A DNA stretch of 64,000 nt from Sclerotinia nivalis (Eukaryota; Ascomycota; Leotiomycetes; Helotiales; Sclerotiniaceae). The DNA is taken from assembly GCA_029531795.1 (NCBI GenBank), contig JAPEIS010000002.1:682001-746000 (forward strand), read 5' to 3'. Under the pieces are notes generated by a model, which was not told the DNA's origin, did no database searches, and was given only the letters and a program-made list of their open reading frames with translations. The position numbers and the translations under genes are program-made. This document shows positions 1 through 12,700 of the stretch, piece by piece. The stretch's first letter is position 1. Each line of letters opens with the position of its first letter.

Positions 1-10
1 AAAGAAAAAG

Positions 11-181
11 TCATTGCTCGATAGCTTTATTTTCTTCGTTTCGAATTAAATCGTGAATACTTTCAGCAGCATAAGGTGCTCCATCCGCAACTAGCGGGAG
101 AATATCCCACTCTATTTCTCCTTGCCACGACAGAAATAGTGTATTCTCTTTGCCCTTGACGGGAATGTGTTTTGCAATGTT
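11..181 (-). CDS. Possible terminal coding exon of an unidentified gene
   Basis: An open frame of 56 codons reads from 181 down to a TGA at 13-11. It begins directly after an acceptor-like CAACTAG, and its composition is protein-like (for example LSWQGEIEWDILPLVADG). Further upstream an ATG at 433 opens a frame starting MCGIVLLSKL, with a possible donor (GTAGGTACTG) near 364, so a two-exon gene of about 80 codons can be drawn. MCGI is the start of type II glutamine amidotransferases, where Cys2 is the nucleophile, but nothing else of that fold is visible. It may be a gene relic or chance. The rest of 182-594 is AT-rich and holds nothing else I can name, apart from the 3' flank of the tof1 gene. 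Confidence 0.25.
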   Translation of the reverse strand, partial: NIAKHIPVKGKENTLFLSWQGEIEWDILPLVADGAPYAAESIHDLIRNEENKAIEQ

Positions 182-594
182 CTAGTTGTAGACAGAATAG
201 ATGGTGCGGAATATGTGGTTTCCCATCAATCACCATGTGGGATAGAATCCCATTTGGGATTTCTTCCGTTGATCTATGTTGAAGGGATGAACTGATGATG
301 AATTGCTGATGTCACGGTTGCGTTAAGAAATGTTCAAGTAAAATAATAAGGATTCAGTACCTACCAAGTACCAAACAGCTCCAAAACTTGTGAGCACCTT
401 TCTCAGTTTGGATAAGAGCACTATTCCACACATGCCGTTTTCATATTCAACGAGACTCCCTTCTGAAAATGACTATTTATTGTAATACTCTTCATAAGCC
501 TAAAGTATCTACTTTCATATCATAATGCCCAATAATGCAATGCCCATGTCAACGCCGATGGTATCCAGTAATCCACCCATATAACCTAACCCAA

Positions 595-3500
595 TCATTC
601 ATCATCACTACTATCCATAATAAAGCCCGCTCTAACTCTCGGTCTCCTTGGGTTCACCACTGGCACAATATTCTCCTCATTCTCATCATCTATTTCCATG
701 GCGCCTTTCGACAACAGTTCATCATCGTCGTCACTTAAAACTTTTCGTCTCTTCGGTTGCGCGGATCGATGTGGGCTTGAAATCGGCGTATCCGTCTCCT
801 GAGCCTCCTCCTCTTCGGTTTCAGCACCATCAGCACCTACATCCTCGATCTCCTCGTCACTATCCAGTGAAGTCGCACTACTCGCCCTCTTCTTACTCCC
901 CGTCATAATCACATCCTCCCCTTCTCCCTCTCCATCCAACGCACCCGCCATCCTCTTCTTCCCATTTTCCCTCTGCTGACCAACCCCTAACAACTCCTTC
1001 ATAATATTAATTTTATTCTGTTGTCTCAATCTCTCCTCCGCCTCGAAGAAAATTCGATCATTTTCCTCGTCATCCTCATCACTATCCCGAACATATAATT
1101 CACTCTTAATCTTGCGATTCTTCTCTAACTCCCTTGCTCTCCTAGCTGCTGCACGTGCTTCTATTTGTTCATTTGTTAACCCGCGACTTTCGGGTTCTTC
1201 GCTTCCTTCATTTCTGCGTCTTCTTCGGTTTTTCTTTAGAGCCTTTAGTGCATCAGGTTTCTTCATTGCTGTGGGCCCGCCAGGTTCAAAGAGTAGTTCC
1301 TCCTCATCGTCGTCAATGCCGTTATCTGATTCATCATCAAATGCCGCACGTTTCCTATTCATGCCAGCAGATACTCTTCTGATTTGATCAAGTGCTCCTT
1401 TATCATCGTCAAATGTTGGTGGGGCGAACTCAAATTTTTTAATTAAATCAAGGGCTTCTTTGATTTGATCTGCAGACTTTGCCGACGGGACAATCCAGGA
1501 AGTGTCGGGATCATCAGCAGCTCCAAAATTTGTGAGTCCGACAAGCTTCATTAACAGGCGCAGATAATCGTTTTTAAACATAGCTGTTTTTCGATCATCG
1601 TTATCTGGGTTGAGAACTACATTTATGTTAGAGAGACACCAACAAGGATAGACAACCAGTTATACGTACGTATGGTAGGAGCCTTTGGAAGTTCGATCTC
1701 CGCGGCAGGGATCTCTTCATCCTCCGCAAATGGGTCTTTCTCCACGGATTGCAAAGCCTGATTCGCCGCCTCCCAAGCCCTCCTTTCACTCTCTGCAGAA
1801 GATAATTGTGACTTGACCCATTCAATATGATCGGCCTCATTCCTATCAAGCAAGGCTCCAACAGCAACACCGATCTGATCTTCCCATTCCAATCCGCCCT
1901 TAACTTCTAGTTCCGCCGCGGCTTTGGGCTTGGTTGTTATTGTCTGCCTTGCATAGCCGTACTCGATGAAATGCGCAGTGCTGTTGGTTTTAGAAAACAG
2001 CATTTCCACTACAAGTTCCGGTCGTTCTTGAATTTTCCTGGTGCATTTCTTCAAAAGTTGCTTTACCATTTCGTCCCATTCTTTGTAACAGGGAGACTGA
2101 GGATCTAGTCCCCCTGGACCTTTGATCATCGTATAGAACAAATGGATGATATCCACTCTGAACAACATAACACTCATATCCTGTTTGAAAGCCACCCGAT
2201 AGAAAAATCTGTGAGCTCGTTTTAATTGCGCCGGTTTGAGGTCAAAATAGAACTTCGTGAACGATACAAAGGTATCAATACATCCTCGTGACAGAAATTT
2301 AGCAGCAAAGCGTTTGTAATCGAACTTTCGCTCGGAAGATTCTTTTTGTGCTCGTTCCTCATCATCGCCCTCAGACTCGTCAACTATATTGTCATCACCT
2401 TGGTCCTCACCTGCATCTCTCGCAGCCTTCTTCTTTTTCCGCGTGCGTCTCCGAGATCTTACTTGCATGTCCACATTCTGCTTCGAGTATTGTTCCAGGA
2501 TGCGCATATAATTATGCGTAAGCTCCGTACAAGAATCCAGATAACCAAATCCTTGGTCTTTGTATGTCCGAGTAATCATCGCCACTCGTTCGTGAGTTGT
2601 GTCTTCATAAAATATGCGAGCAAGAATATTTTCTGCAATCTCCTGATCATCTTCAAGACGCGAATCTGCCATTTCTTGGACCGTGAGGAGAATTTGCGTG
2701 AAACATTTCATGGCAGCACTTAAATCATACCAATTCTTGTTCTCAAAATTGAAATCCATCGCCCTGTTGAGCGTAATGAACATCTCTTGGTTGAGAACAC
2801 TAGCAACGAGGGCAAAACCATCCACGTCTTCTGGCACTTTAGCTTTGGAAGGTTTTTTGTTCCTCCTCCTCACTCTTTCGGCCTCAAGAAACCACGATAT
2901 GAGATAGAAAAATTGCCGGTGATGATAATCAAGAACTCTTTCAGCTTCTCTATCGATCGCTTTTCTGATATGCGTGAAGAGTGGATTGAAACCTGAATCG
3001 AGGAACTCTTCGACAAATGCTCGTAAATTTTTGGTTGCTGATGCATTGAGAGGAACCGGATTATCAAAGGCCAGCGGTCCACTTTCTCCTTTGACTGCTC
3101 TTCTAGGTGGCTTAAACTTTTTAGTGCTATCCATCTTGTCCAATCCTCCTCTACCGGTTCGCAAAGCAGCCTGGCCAGAAATTGTTGTCATTTTTGCATC
3201 ATCTCGTTGCATCCAAGCCATTGTTCCGAATCGATTATGCCTCGTTGGGGCATTTGTTTGATAACTTCGGAGCATTGCTTGTTCTTTCTTCCGTAGTCTG
3301 ATTAGTTCATCCGTCTTGCTATTATCCATTGCCTTTTCGCTGAAGAATAATTTCTCGACATCCACTCCCTTAATCAAATGGAAGATAACGTCCATGATCA
3401 CAACATCCTGGGTATTGAAATCCTCTCCCATGGTCGAAGATACCGTTAAAAGAAGATGGAATATATCTTGATAGTCGAAAGCATCGATTGTCGCGGACCT

Positions 3501-4186
3501 CGAAATTTCTGCCTCATCACCTTCATATTGACCATTTGGTGGAGGTGCAATCATGGCAATGTTCCGCAGAAAGTATAGAAGCAATTTAATAATGCCCTGA
3601 TCTCTTGTACTTCGATCCCCAATATCCTCCGCCATTGCCGGCAGCGCGCATCTGACTGCAGTATGTAATATTCTCGCTCCATCAAACCCAAGAATCGACC
3701 TCTTATATCCTACTTGCGCAATCTCTAAATATGGTACATGTCGATGGTGATTGACCGTCATTTCTTTATTCTTCTCCAACGGCCAAGTTAATGGTACCAA
3801 GAGTTCTAGACATGCCAACGCAATCTTCGATTTCAATCGATCGTCCGTGGCATTCTCGGGCCATGCTGCGAGGATTTGTAGAAGGTCTCCTCCTACTAAA
3901 TTGGATTCTGCGAGACATCTTGCGACATCTAATCGATTTGCTTTTTCATCGTAGAGCTTCAACCATTTCTTAAGATCTCGTAAACATGCCAATGCATCAT
4001 CTCCTAGTACGTATCGTCCATCTTCATCTGCTCCGCTTCCTCCCAACTATCAATGGTTTAATTAGTTCTAATTCTTGGACTTTTTCATAGAATATAATTG
4101 AAATAACTTACAGCTGTAACCAAACTATTCACATAAGCTCTAACTTCTGGATCTACGACATCTCTTTTACCACCTGAGAATTCCAT
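595..4186 (-). CDS. tof1: Topoisomerase 1-associated factor Tof1 (Timeless/Swi1)
   Basis: Replication-fork protection protein of the Timeless family. With Csm3/Tipin it travels with the replisome, stabilises paused forks, mediates the S-phase checkpoint and supports cohesion; it acts in the nucleus. Model: exons 4186-4112, 4046-1670 and 1604-595, giving 1153 residues, usual for the family. The first exon codes for 25 residues beginning MEFSGGKRD. The second begins with [20 protein letters not shown] and holds the N-terminal Timeless helical-repeat domain (about residues 30-330) and an acidic/basic linker ([15 protein letters not shown], then [11 protein letters not shown]). The last exon starts [13 protein letters not shown], matching the conserved block before the C-terminal region, and ends in long acidic low-complexity stretches and MDSSDDE. 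All junctions keep frame. The gene lies head-to-head with the dehydrogenase at 4503, and an ACGCGT box lies in the shared promoter. Confidence 0.93.
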
Positions 4187-4502
4187 ATTGTGTTGTGTGG
4201 TAGGTCGCTGTCATGGATGGATCTAAGCATAATAATTTATCAATATCAATTAATATCAATAAAACCACTGTACACGCTCCTACCAAAAATTCGCGATCGC
4301 GACGCGTACCCCTGTCAAAGCCACATGTAATGACGGAAAGCTGGCGGCCCGAACGCAGCTTTACCCCTCGGTAGATTATAACCTTAAATCCTGGGGAAAC
4401 AATGAACCGATGTTAACCTTTTTCTACCTTCCAACTTCATTTAATTTCTTAATTCAACACCAGAATTTTAATTCATTCTTCTTGCTAATATACTCGCCCA
4501 AG
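4187..4502. promoter_or_regulatory. Divergent promoter between tof1 and the dehydrogenase
   Basis: A 316 bp spacer between two start codons that point away from each other, so it must hold both promoters and 5' leaders. The tof1 side has an AT-rich patch (TTTATCAATATCAATTAATA); the middle is GC-rich around GCGATCGCGACGCGT. No clear TATA box is placed. Confidence 0.6.
4302..4307. promoter_or_regulatory. ACGCGT box (MCB-like) upstream of tof1
   Basis: A perfect ACGCGT hexamer 116 bp upstream of the tof1 start codon. In yeasts this is the MluI cell-cycle box bound by MBF, which drives G1/S replication genes. Its use here is inferred from the site and the gene's role. Confidence 0.4.
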
Positions 4503-5671
4503 ATGCTTTCTCCAATTATAAGAAGGGGACTTCTGCAGAGTTCTAGACATGCAAGATCATTTAGCTCCAGCCGAATCCTCTCAGCGCAAGAAGTTAAGAG
4601 CCTAGGTGTTGTTGGAGCTGGGCAAATGGTAAACCAATCTTTGCTATCTTTCTTGACGTTGCATTGCTCATGGCATCTAGGGCTTGGGAATAGCATTAGT
4701 AGCGGCACAAAGAGCCGGTGTTCCAGTCACTCTCGTCGATACAAATCAAGCCTCCCTTGATAAAGGCCTCAAGTTTGCCGGTATGCGTTCATGCTATCTT
4801 GTCTTCCCCCTTTTGCAGACTTCTTTGTTTATAGTCACTTAAAAGAGGACCCTAACGAATTTGTGCCTCACTTCAGATAAGCTCTTGGCCAAAGATGTTA
4901 CCAAACAACGCATAACCCAAGAACAATCCGACAGCATCCGCTCCCTTCTCACCCCAACCACAAAGATGGACGATCTTTCTTCCGCAGATTTCGTAATTGA
5001 AGCTGTCCCCGAAATTCCATCCTTGAAATTCTCCATCTTTAGTTCCCTCGCCCAAATATGTCCTCCACACGCCATCTTGGCCACAAATACCTCCTCCATA
5101 TCCATAACACGAATTGCCGCGTCCACGACCAAAGATCCTAAAGATACCAGTGCTTCTTCTCGTGTAGTTTCAACACATTTCATGAATCCAGTGCCCATTC
5201 AAAAGGGCGTGGAAATTATTACTGGATTACAGACGAGTCAAGATACAGTGGACGCGGCCATTGAGTTCTGCAAACGAATGGGTAAAATCCCATCTACATC
5301 AGCGGATTCACCGGGCTTTTTGGCGAACCGAATTCTAATGCCTTATATCAATGAAGCTATAATATGCTTAGAAACTGGTGTTGGGAAAAGAGATGACATC
5401 GATGCGATAATGAAGAACGGAACCAATGTACCCATGGGACCGTTGCAATTGGCGGACTTTATTGGTATTGATACCTGTTTAGCAATTATGAGGGTCCTAT
5501 ATGAGGAGACAGGAGATAGCAAGTATAGACCTAGTGTACTACTAGGGAAAATGGTAGATGCGGGGTGGTTGGGTAAAAAGAGTGGAAAAGGGTGAGTTTC
5601 TTCCTTCTCTCATTCTTTCACTTCGTGAATGGATTTACTGACATTTTAATGACAGCTTTTATGACTATTAA
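4503..5671 (+). CDS. 3-hydroxyacyl/3-hydroxybutyryl-CoA dehydrogenase, probably mitochondrial
   Basis: NAD-dependent oxidation of L-3-hydroxyacyl-CoA (short-chain, HBDH type) in fatty-acid or branched-chain catabolism. Exons are 4503-4628, 4681-4780, 4877-5591 and 5656-5671; the joined protein is 318 residues, close to the family's usual 280-320. The first 27 residues are rich in Arg and Ser without acids (MLSPIIRRGLLQSSRHARSF), a good mitochondrial targeting sequence. The Rossmann motif GVVGAGQMGLGIA spans the first intron, which supports that splice. FVIEAVPE, ATNTSSISIT and the catalytic-His block THFMNPVP follow. The C-terminal dimerisation domain includes DSPGFLANRI and GPLQLADFIGID. The family's usual KKSGKGFYDY ending is reached only by splicing to the 16 nt last exon. 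Confidence 0.93.
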
Positions 5672-7558
5672 AGGGAAAAAAATGATATTTATGAATTAAT
5701 ACACTATCAACTCGGAGCTCGAAGCCAGAGTAACGCATAATCCTGCCGGCTTCAAGGGTCTGCTTAGCGCGTCATACTCGTGCCAAATTGAGCTCTATTG
5801 TGATTGAACGATTTGATGATAGAGGAGAATCAATCAAACTTCCGGGACCTCAGACATGAAAAATCTGTTTTATGGAATCTACAAATTCCTCCAATCACTT
5901 CAGAACCATATTTTGCACTTCGTTCGTTCTCATGTCCCCACTATGCAGGCCTCACAGACATTATTCTTGCGTTTCTCACCCCTTTTTCATATATTTTTTT
6001 GGTAGTGGCATGATAACTAAATGTATGAGAAACGTGGAACCGGAAACGGGCCGAGTCTCCTTTCATATTTGTGTAGAATACGAATGGATAGAGGGAGGCA
6101 CTGGGAGGATCATTTGAATGATAAGTCTGAGTGCAGATGCAAATCGTATCATAATACATACATATTCGTCCCAAATGAAATTTGAATCCATGCTCGCTGA
6201 ACCCTTCCTATATATTCACTTTCACCCTGCAATTACCATATTCACTCCAATGACTAAATTTTCTAGCCAATCCCCTCCCGGCAACAAGTTACTTGAACCT
6301 TTTGTTGCATGTCTGCTATAGGGGTTAGAGTCTGTAAATTGCTCCCTGAAATTGGTTTCTAGCACTACCTATTGTACGTAAGCTGGCTTAAAGAAGAAAG
6401 TAGAAATGAAAGTTTTCACATAATTCACATAATTCACATCACATATCACAATAAAGGCAACATAAGAAACAAGGTATTCAACTTCCACACAATGATATTG
6501 CCATCCCACGACCCAAATATCTACAAGTGATTTTCTCCTTTCATTCTCCTCCATTCCCGCCTTTCCTCGGAATTTCAGCCTCTTCAATCCCCATGAATCC
6601 GCTCCCCATCTCATCATCTCCTCATATCCCCTCACCAAACCCAAACCCAAAACCAATCAATACTCAACTCTTTCTCTCCAGTAAACCCGTTATCAAAAAG
6701 AACCCCAAACTCGTACTCAAACCCCCGCAGCAAAGAAAGCAAAGGACCAGAAGAAGAAAAAGAAGAAAAAGAAGAAGAAGAAAAAAAACATAGACACAAG
6801 AAGTCAATCAAATCCGATGAAACCAGCTAGGTACCCAAAAAGAACCCCAAACAAAAAAATCATAATCAAATTATACACAGAGAAGAATCGAAGAACTTCG
6901 GAACCTCCGAACCTCAAAAGGAAAAAAAAAAAAAGAAGACTGCGCTTTGTTGTTCCCCCGAATCCTGTCCCTATTTCCCAATCCCGCAACCTGTGTTTTC
7001 CTTCTTGGAGGAAAGAATTGAATCGAATTGATGTGAAAACTATGAAAACACTCCGAGAATATGAATGGGTGGATGAATGGATAGATATAAAAAGAATAAG
7101 AAAGCCCTAGATATAAAAACAAGTCCGGATAGTATCTCCAAGAAAATACAGAGAAGGGCTAAAAGATGAAGGTCAAAGGTTCTTCGAATGTCGAAAAGTA
7201 GAATGGTAGAAAGTGATGTCGGGCTCCCGTCCGAACGTTGAGAGAAACAAGGTGTAAGAAGTATGTATGTATAGAAAGTATGTATAAATATATGTATGTC
7301 TGAGTATGTCGATTCACACGTATATAGTAAGAAGCTGTAATGGATTTGAAGATTTCGGGTTGGAGAGTGAAAATCTCTGAGGAAGAGATCTGGTTCGTAA
7401 GGTGAGGTGGGAAGCTTCTTGTCTTGTTAGGATGGAAGGATGAATTCTATGCTCTGGTATTTCTTCAAATTGCAATGCCGTTAAACACATATCTTTAAAC
7501 AAAAACTTTTGTGTGCGCACAGATATCGAAAACTGAAAGCGAATGCGAAGCAATCTCT
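5672..7558. other. Intergenic region between convergent genes
   Basis: A 1.9 kb spacer into which the dehydrogenase and the homeobox gene both end, so it mostly holds 3' UTRs. It is AT-rich, with purine-rich simple sequence near 6736-6790 (AGAAGAAAAAGAAG type) and an A-run near 6920. No open frame has protein-like composition. Confidence 0.5.
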
Positions 7559-9755
7559 TTAGGAAGACATATGAGAAGGTGCATAAGTTCCCGGCATGGT
7601 GAAACTTCTTTTCCGGTTGTCTTTTCCTTCGAATTCATGAGGTCGAAGATACGATGAGCCATCGCTGTTATTTCTCTGCGGTTGGTGTTCTCCAGATTGT
7701 GCGTGGTTCTGAGCATGCTGCTGCTCTTGACCTTGCGAGCTGAACTCTCGCTCGTTTTGAGGAGCTCTGGATGCGTTGTAGGCGTTTGAGAAATCTTGCG
7801 GGGGAGCCATTGGCGCACTTAATTGTGGATGGTTTGCGTCGCTTGGAGTTCGAGGAAGTGAGAACTCCATTGGTGCTGTTAGAGGTGCGCTGGCAAAGCC
7901 CGTTGAATATGGGGACGCGAAGGGGCGAGAAGTGGGAGGCAAATGTGATGCGCCTTGCTGGGGGAGAGATCGGTATTGATTGCGGAGGTCAAGACCTTGG
8001 GGGAAAGCACCGCCGGTAGATGCTCGCAGACGGGACATAGCAGCTGGTGCAGACTGTTGTAACGAAGATGGAGGATGCGACGGTGAGTAGTTCATGTGTT
8101 GGGGTGAATGTTGAATGTTAGAATCTATCAAAACGGTTAGTCTACAATTTCTTTTCATCTGCAAGGATGGGACGAACTTGGGTAGGAATTTGACTCAAAT
8201 TGGTGCGCATTGACCGCATTATTCTGCTCGGGCTGGTACATTGATTGTTGCCGTCCAGTCGATTGAGGACTTGGTTGTCCGGTCTGATAATTGGCATAAT
8301 CTAGAGTCTCTCCTTTCCAAGACATGCTGGATCTCAGTGGCGACTGAAGTGATTCTGATCGAGACCTGGACATTGTCTCTCGAAGCTGCAATGGTTGTAA
8401 TGGTCGACCACTGTGGTGTCTTGGCTGGGAATGGGAAACTGCTTGATAACCACCTGGTTGTCGATCAAACGGATTCGAGCTCCTTGGCCCTGAGCTCATC
8501 GGACTCGAAAGATGACTGGAGAAATATCGATCAGAGGACGTAATGGATAATGGCGATAGAACGTCTGGTGTGCCAATTGAGCTTCCTGGGGTGAATCCGA
8601 CGTGTCCATATGCAGGGCTCATGCCCGCAGGCGACATGTGGTCATCATGTTCATGTCTTCGCATCGTGTCTACCATCAAGGGTCGTATCATATGATCCGC
8701 GTAATTTGGCACATAATCGACGGGTGACTGCATTGGTGTTCCAATGCCGTGCACAGCTCCGTAAGGAGAATGAAGAGCTTGTACATTGTCGAAATCGTCC
8801 GGTACTGCTCTCATCTTCATCATTCGTTCCCGATCGTCCGCAGTGAGCCTCTTAATCTTTGCGCGTCTGCTTCCATTAATTCATGTCCTCATTCAAACTG
8901 AATTGCGTTCACATACCGGTTCTGAAACCATACCTGGACTTGTCTGGGACTGAGGCCTGGAATTTCTCGTGACAATCGCTCACGATGAGCAGCATCTGGG
9001 TGCGCTTGCTTCGCGAATTCGCTCATAAGGAATCGAGTCTGCTGGTGAGTAAGACTGGATAGTAATTAGTTTTGATGTCACAACACACAGTGAATGGCAA
9101 GGCCAGCATACCGAAATCTTTTCATTTTCCTACGTTCCGCTCTTCGTTCTGCGGCGGTCTGTGGTGTAGAAGAAGCTCCATCTTCAGTATCTAACATATC
9201 GTCGTCGTCATCAACATCGTCATCATCTTCTTCCTTGGGACTCAAAAGAGCTCCTCCGTCTTCATTCACAAGAGCTCCTGCTCCTTGCTGCTGCTGCTGT
9301 TGTTGTTGTGGCGCGCTCGATGCAGATGATAATGGATTTGTTGCTATCGATACAAGTGAAAGTGGCGCCGATTCTGTAGAAACCATAGATCCATTTCGAG
9401 CTCTATTGGCGGCAGGTTGACCACAATCCCCAGGTGCTGAGTCTGGTCGTTCTATGATAGGGGTTGGCGGACCTTCTGGTCCAAGTGGACCAAGTGTGTG
9501 TCGGTGCTCTAAAGTTGGTCTGGTGATGGCTTGCTGTTGACCGTTGGTGGCGTTTGAGCTCGCAGAGTGCTCGTAACTTTGGTTGACCACGCCATTCTCT
9601 CCGGAGATTTGGTACGAAGAGTACTGTTCTCGCCAGTCCGGCTGCGGTGGCAAAGCTTCAAAGTTCGCCATTCGTGGAGACGCGAAGTTAGCAGACCCAA
9701 GTTTACTAGAGGACCAAGTGTTCCGTCCTGTATCGCATTGCCGTGTAACAAGCAT
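7559..9755 (-). CDS. Homeobox transcription factor (fungal Pah1/HOX type)
   Basis: Sequence-specific nuclear DNA-binding regulator. Exons are 9755-9112, 9054-8917, 8866-8178 and 8124-7559; every junction keeps frame and gives 678 residues. The homeodomain (about residues 205-268) exists only in the spliced product: KMKRFRLTHQQTRFLMSEF, then HRERLSREIPGLSPRQV, then the recognition helix QVWFQNRRAKIKR with the invariant W, F, N and R. Splice sites fall inside the first helix and inside the recognition helix. The N-terminal third holds a polyQ run (9285-9308) and a strong acidic patch; the rest is Ser/Pro/Gln-rich and disordered, as in transcription factors. Related fungal homeobox genes (Podospora pah1, Botrytis HOX8) affect growth, morphology and conidiation; that is family knowledge. 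A later in-frame start before ANFEALPPQPDW is possible. Confidence 0.9.
9285..9308 (-). repeat. CAA/CAG run coding eight glutamines
   Basis: A trinucleotide run within exon 1 of the homeobox gene, read as eight Gln on the minus strand. Such runs are length-variable in fungi. Confidence 0.85.
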
Positions 9756-12700
9756 TGAAAGTATCTTTTATGTGACCGTTGAAAATGGTCCAGAAGTTGC
9801 TTTTGGGGTTCTTCAAGAGCCCTTGATTCGAGAAAAGAATATGTGTGTCGTGTTGTCGCAGTGAAAAGTAGCCGTGAAATGAACGAATGTAAGGGCCGCT
9901 ATAGACAATGGCTGATCACTGACCAGAAAAGAACATAAGGCCTATCGAAGACAGAGTAGTTGTTAAGTCTAGTATGAATTCTAGTCCTGCTTGCTCAATG
10001 ACGATGTTGAAGAAATCGGAAGAAATTGTAAAGCTTGTTCCTGTAGCTATTGATCGATGAATAAATTAATTCTCAGGGTCTTGATCAAGATCTGCTAAAT
10101 AAGGTTCATTGATGTAATGGACCAGTCCCGGAGATAAAAATGAAAGGATTTGAATGTTCTGGACAAGCCGAACGCGTATACCTTCCAGAAGATTTTAAAA
10201 TTTGACAAGTCGGTATTTTCAACAGCGCTGTCGTGGAGAAAAGAAGATGTAGCGTCCTGGGTCAAGGATAAGTTGGTCTCAACGAACGGATGTGGCGAGT
10301 GTCCTGCGTCGTCCAAATGAAATATAAATTGCTTCTTGTTTTAATGACGTGCTAAGTCCGTATTAAGAAGTAACGGGAATGAAGTTGAAGGGGGTCGTTG
10401 TCTTTCTTTTCACGTTCGATCGACAAGCGTCGGGTAATGTACTCCAAGATTGAAGGCCTTTGATATATAAACTCCTTGATTATGATCACCACAGCAAGGA
10501 GGACACTGGACCCGAGAAGCGCCCTATCACCCCTGGCTCTCTCGATTCACAGGAAGTCCCTGTCGTTGCAGCAGAATGCCGCTGAAGTAAATTGTACCGA
10601 TGATAAGAGTCTAGTATGCGGAGCGGAGTAGTGTCAAAAATACCCACCTCGACTTGATACAGGGCTTGCACGGTTGCGTCTAGGATTTTGCTTGGGAGAA
10701 CCGGACTTGGGATGAGATTTTTAAGGGCAGTTGCACAAGCTAAAGTGGGTGAAGAAGACAGGTTGGAGGGGAATGTTTTTTAATGCACGAGGACATTTAA
10801 GGTCAGCCACAGACAGATAGACCAAAAAAAATGATAACAACAAAAAGTGAAGCGATTCAATGAAAATATTTGGGGTGTGAAGCCCCTGTGGCTCCTAAGA
10901 GGATTGACAAATGGAAATGAAGCTGCAGCGAAATACTGGATAGCACTCTATCGAGAACTGTGCAGAACGTTGGATAAGATGAATGTGTGACTGGGGTGTA
11001 GGGATTTGGTGCCGGCGCAATCATCCGATACTGAGATGAAGCATTAAAATGGACCAACAGGAACAGGTTTAAATAAAGACAGGGCTCCGCAACAGTGGTG
11101 AGTTGTATCGATCTCAACTAAGCCTGATACAGGAGAGCTTGAGAGAACAACGGATATGACAAGGGATGAGCGGAGAGATCGAGGCTGGGTCTCTTTTGCG
11201 CGGATCATTGGTCTCCATTTTGCATGAAAGAGTTGGAGGGATCATTGAATCTGTGGGTCAACTCACAACCGTTGTCGCTAATAGATACCACCCAATGAAG
11301 ATCTATGAAGACATGGGGGTTCCCGGACTTGTTATGCGAGTTGTGACATAACAACGTGATGACCCTGCCGCTTATGAAAATTAACGCAGAACCAAGAGGG
11401 TAAAAAAGAGTTAAATACAAAACAGGAAATATCTAGGTAACGCATAAATTCGCATGTTTTCAGTTCGAAAAGTACAGTCTAGGTTGTTTTAACCTCCGTA
11501 CTATTCAGACTAATGTAGTTGACAAGAACGTGATACTGTAAGAGGATGGGATGGATGGATGAATAGGGATTGTTCTCGGTAATTTCGAGATCATCGTCAA
11601 ACCTTGAATTCTTACGCGTATTTTTCTATGGGCACAAGGAAGACTGATTGAAATCTGCTACAAAATCCATAGATAGTTTAGTCAAGCGAGGGTTTGTTTT
11701 GACGTGTGTCCATTGTGTTTGGTAGGAAACCTCCGGATGCGAGCGAATGTATGGTGTTGTGTAAAGTTTGATGTGTAATCACATAAAACAATACATCGTT
11801 CATTTCATGAACTAGGCCTGCCGTTGAGTTTTGATGGTGGACGACGCGAAAATTGAGCATAGCCATTGCACTAAGAGAAAGCTAGATGATAAGAAACCTG
11901 CTAATGAAGCCACTAAAGAAGCAAGCTAACTAAAAAGAAGCTAATCATGAAAGCGAAGGACCTACTGAGTGGTACAGCTAGCATTTATGAACCTGCGGAG
12001 TAGGTCAATCGTAGAACGGCGGGCTAGAAAGGCTAGAAGTCCGTCAAAATCATTCGGGTATGCGGGTAAGGTTTTACGGGATGACTAGGTTTAGGGGTTT
12101 TGTTAAGCCTGTTCATCGAGACAAAAAGAGAGGGTTTCAAGATGACTGGGATTCAAGTAGGTATTTCATGCTATGCCGGTCATTGTTAATTTTCAAGGCC
12201 CCGAAGGAAATGATGTTTTAGTATCGAGTCGTGCGAGGTACCAAGTTTAGTCCAGGTACGGAGAGTAGTCGAGGTCGATGCTTGCAAACATTATCAATAG
12301 TGCCTATTGAATAGCCTGCATCCGCTTCCTTTCAAACAATGTGGATAGGAAAATACAAGACTAAGGTGGACATATATTAACATTTTTCGTCAATCTCGAC
12401 AATTAAACAAGGTTGTATCTAGGAAGATTTATTTTGGCATATTCTATTATTATTCGAGAAACACTTAGTTCTGTCCCTGTCAAGGTATTTCCATGTAGAA
12501 GCTCGCAAGCTGAGGAAATAGCTTCTTAAAGTTTTGTTCATGGGAACATCACCCACCATTACTAGGTCTAGACTACTGCGGAAGTGGAGGGAGGTGACCT
12601 TGATAGTTAGTACTCGTAAAATTTACGGTAGTTAGAATGGAGGACCTTAGACATGTGAATAGAAATAACCTCAAAATTGGGCTATTGCCTAGAGAGGAAA

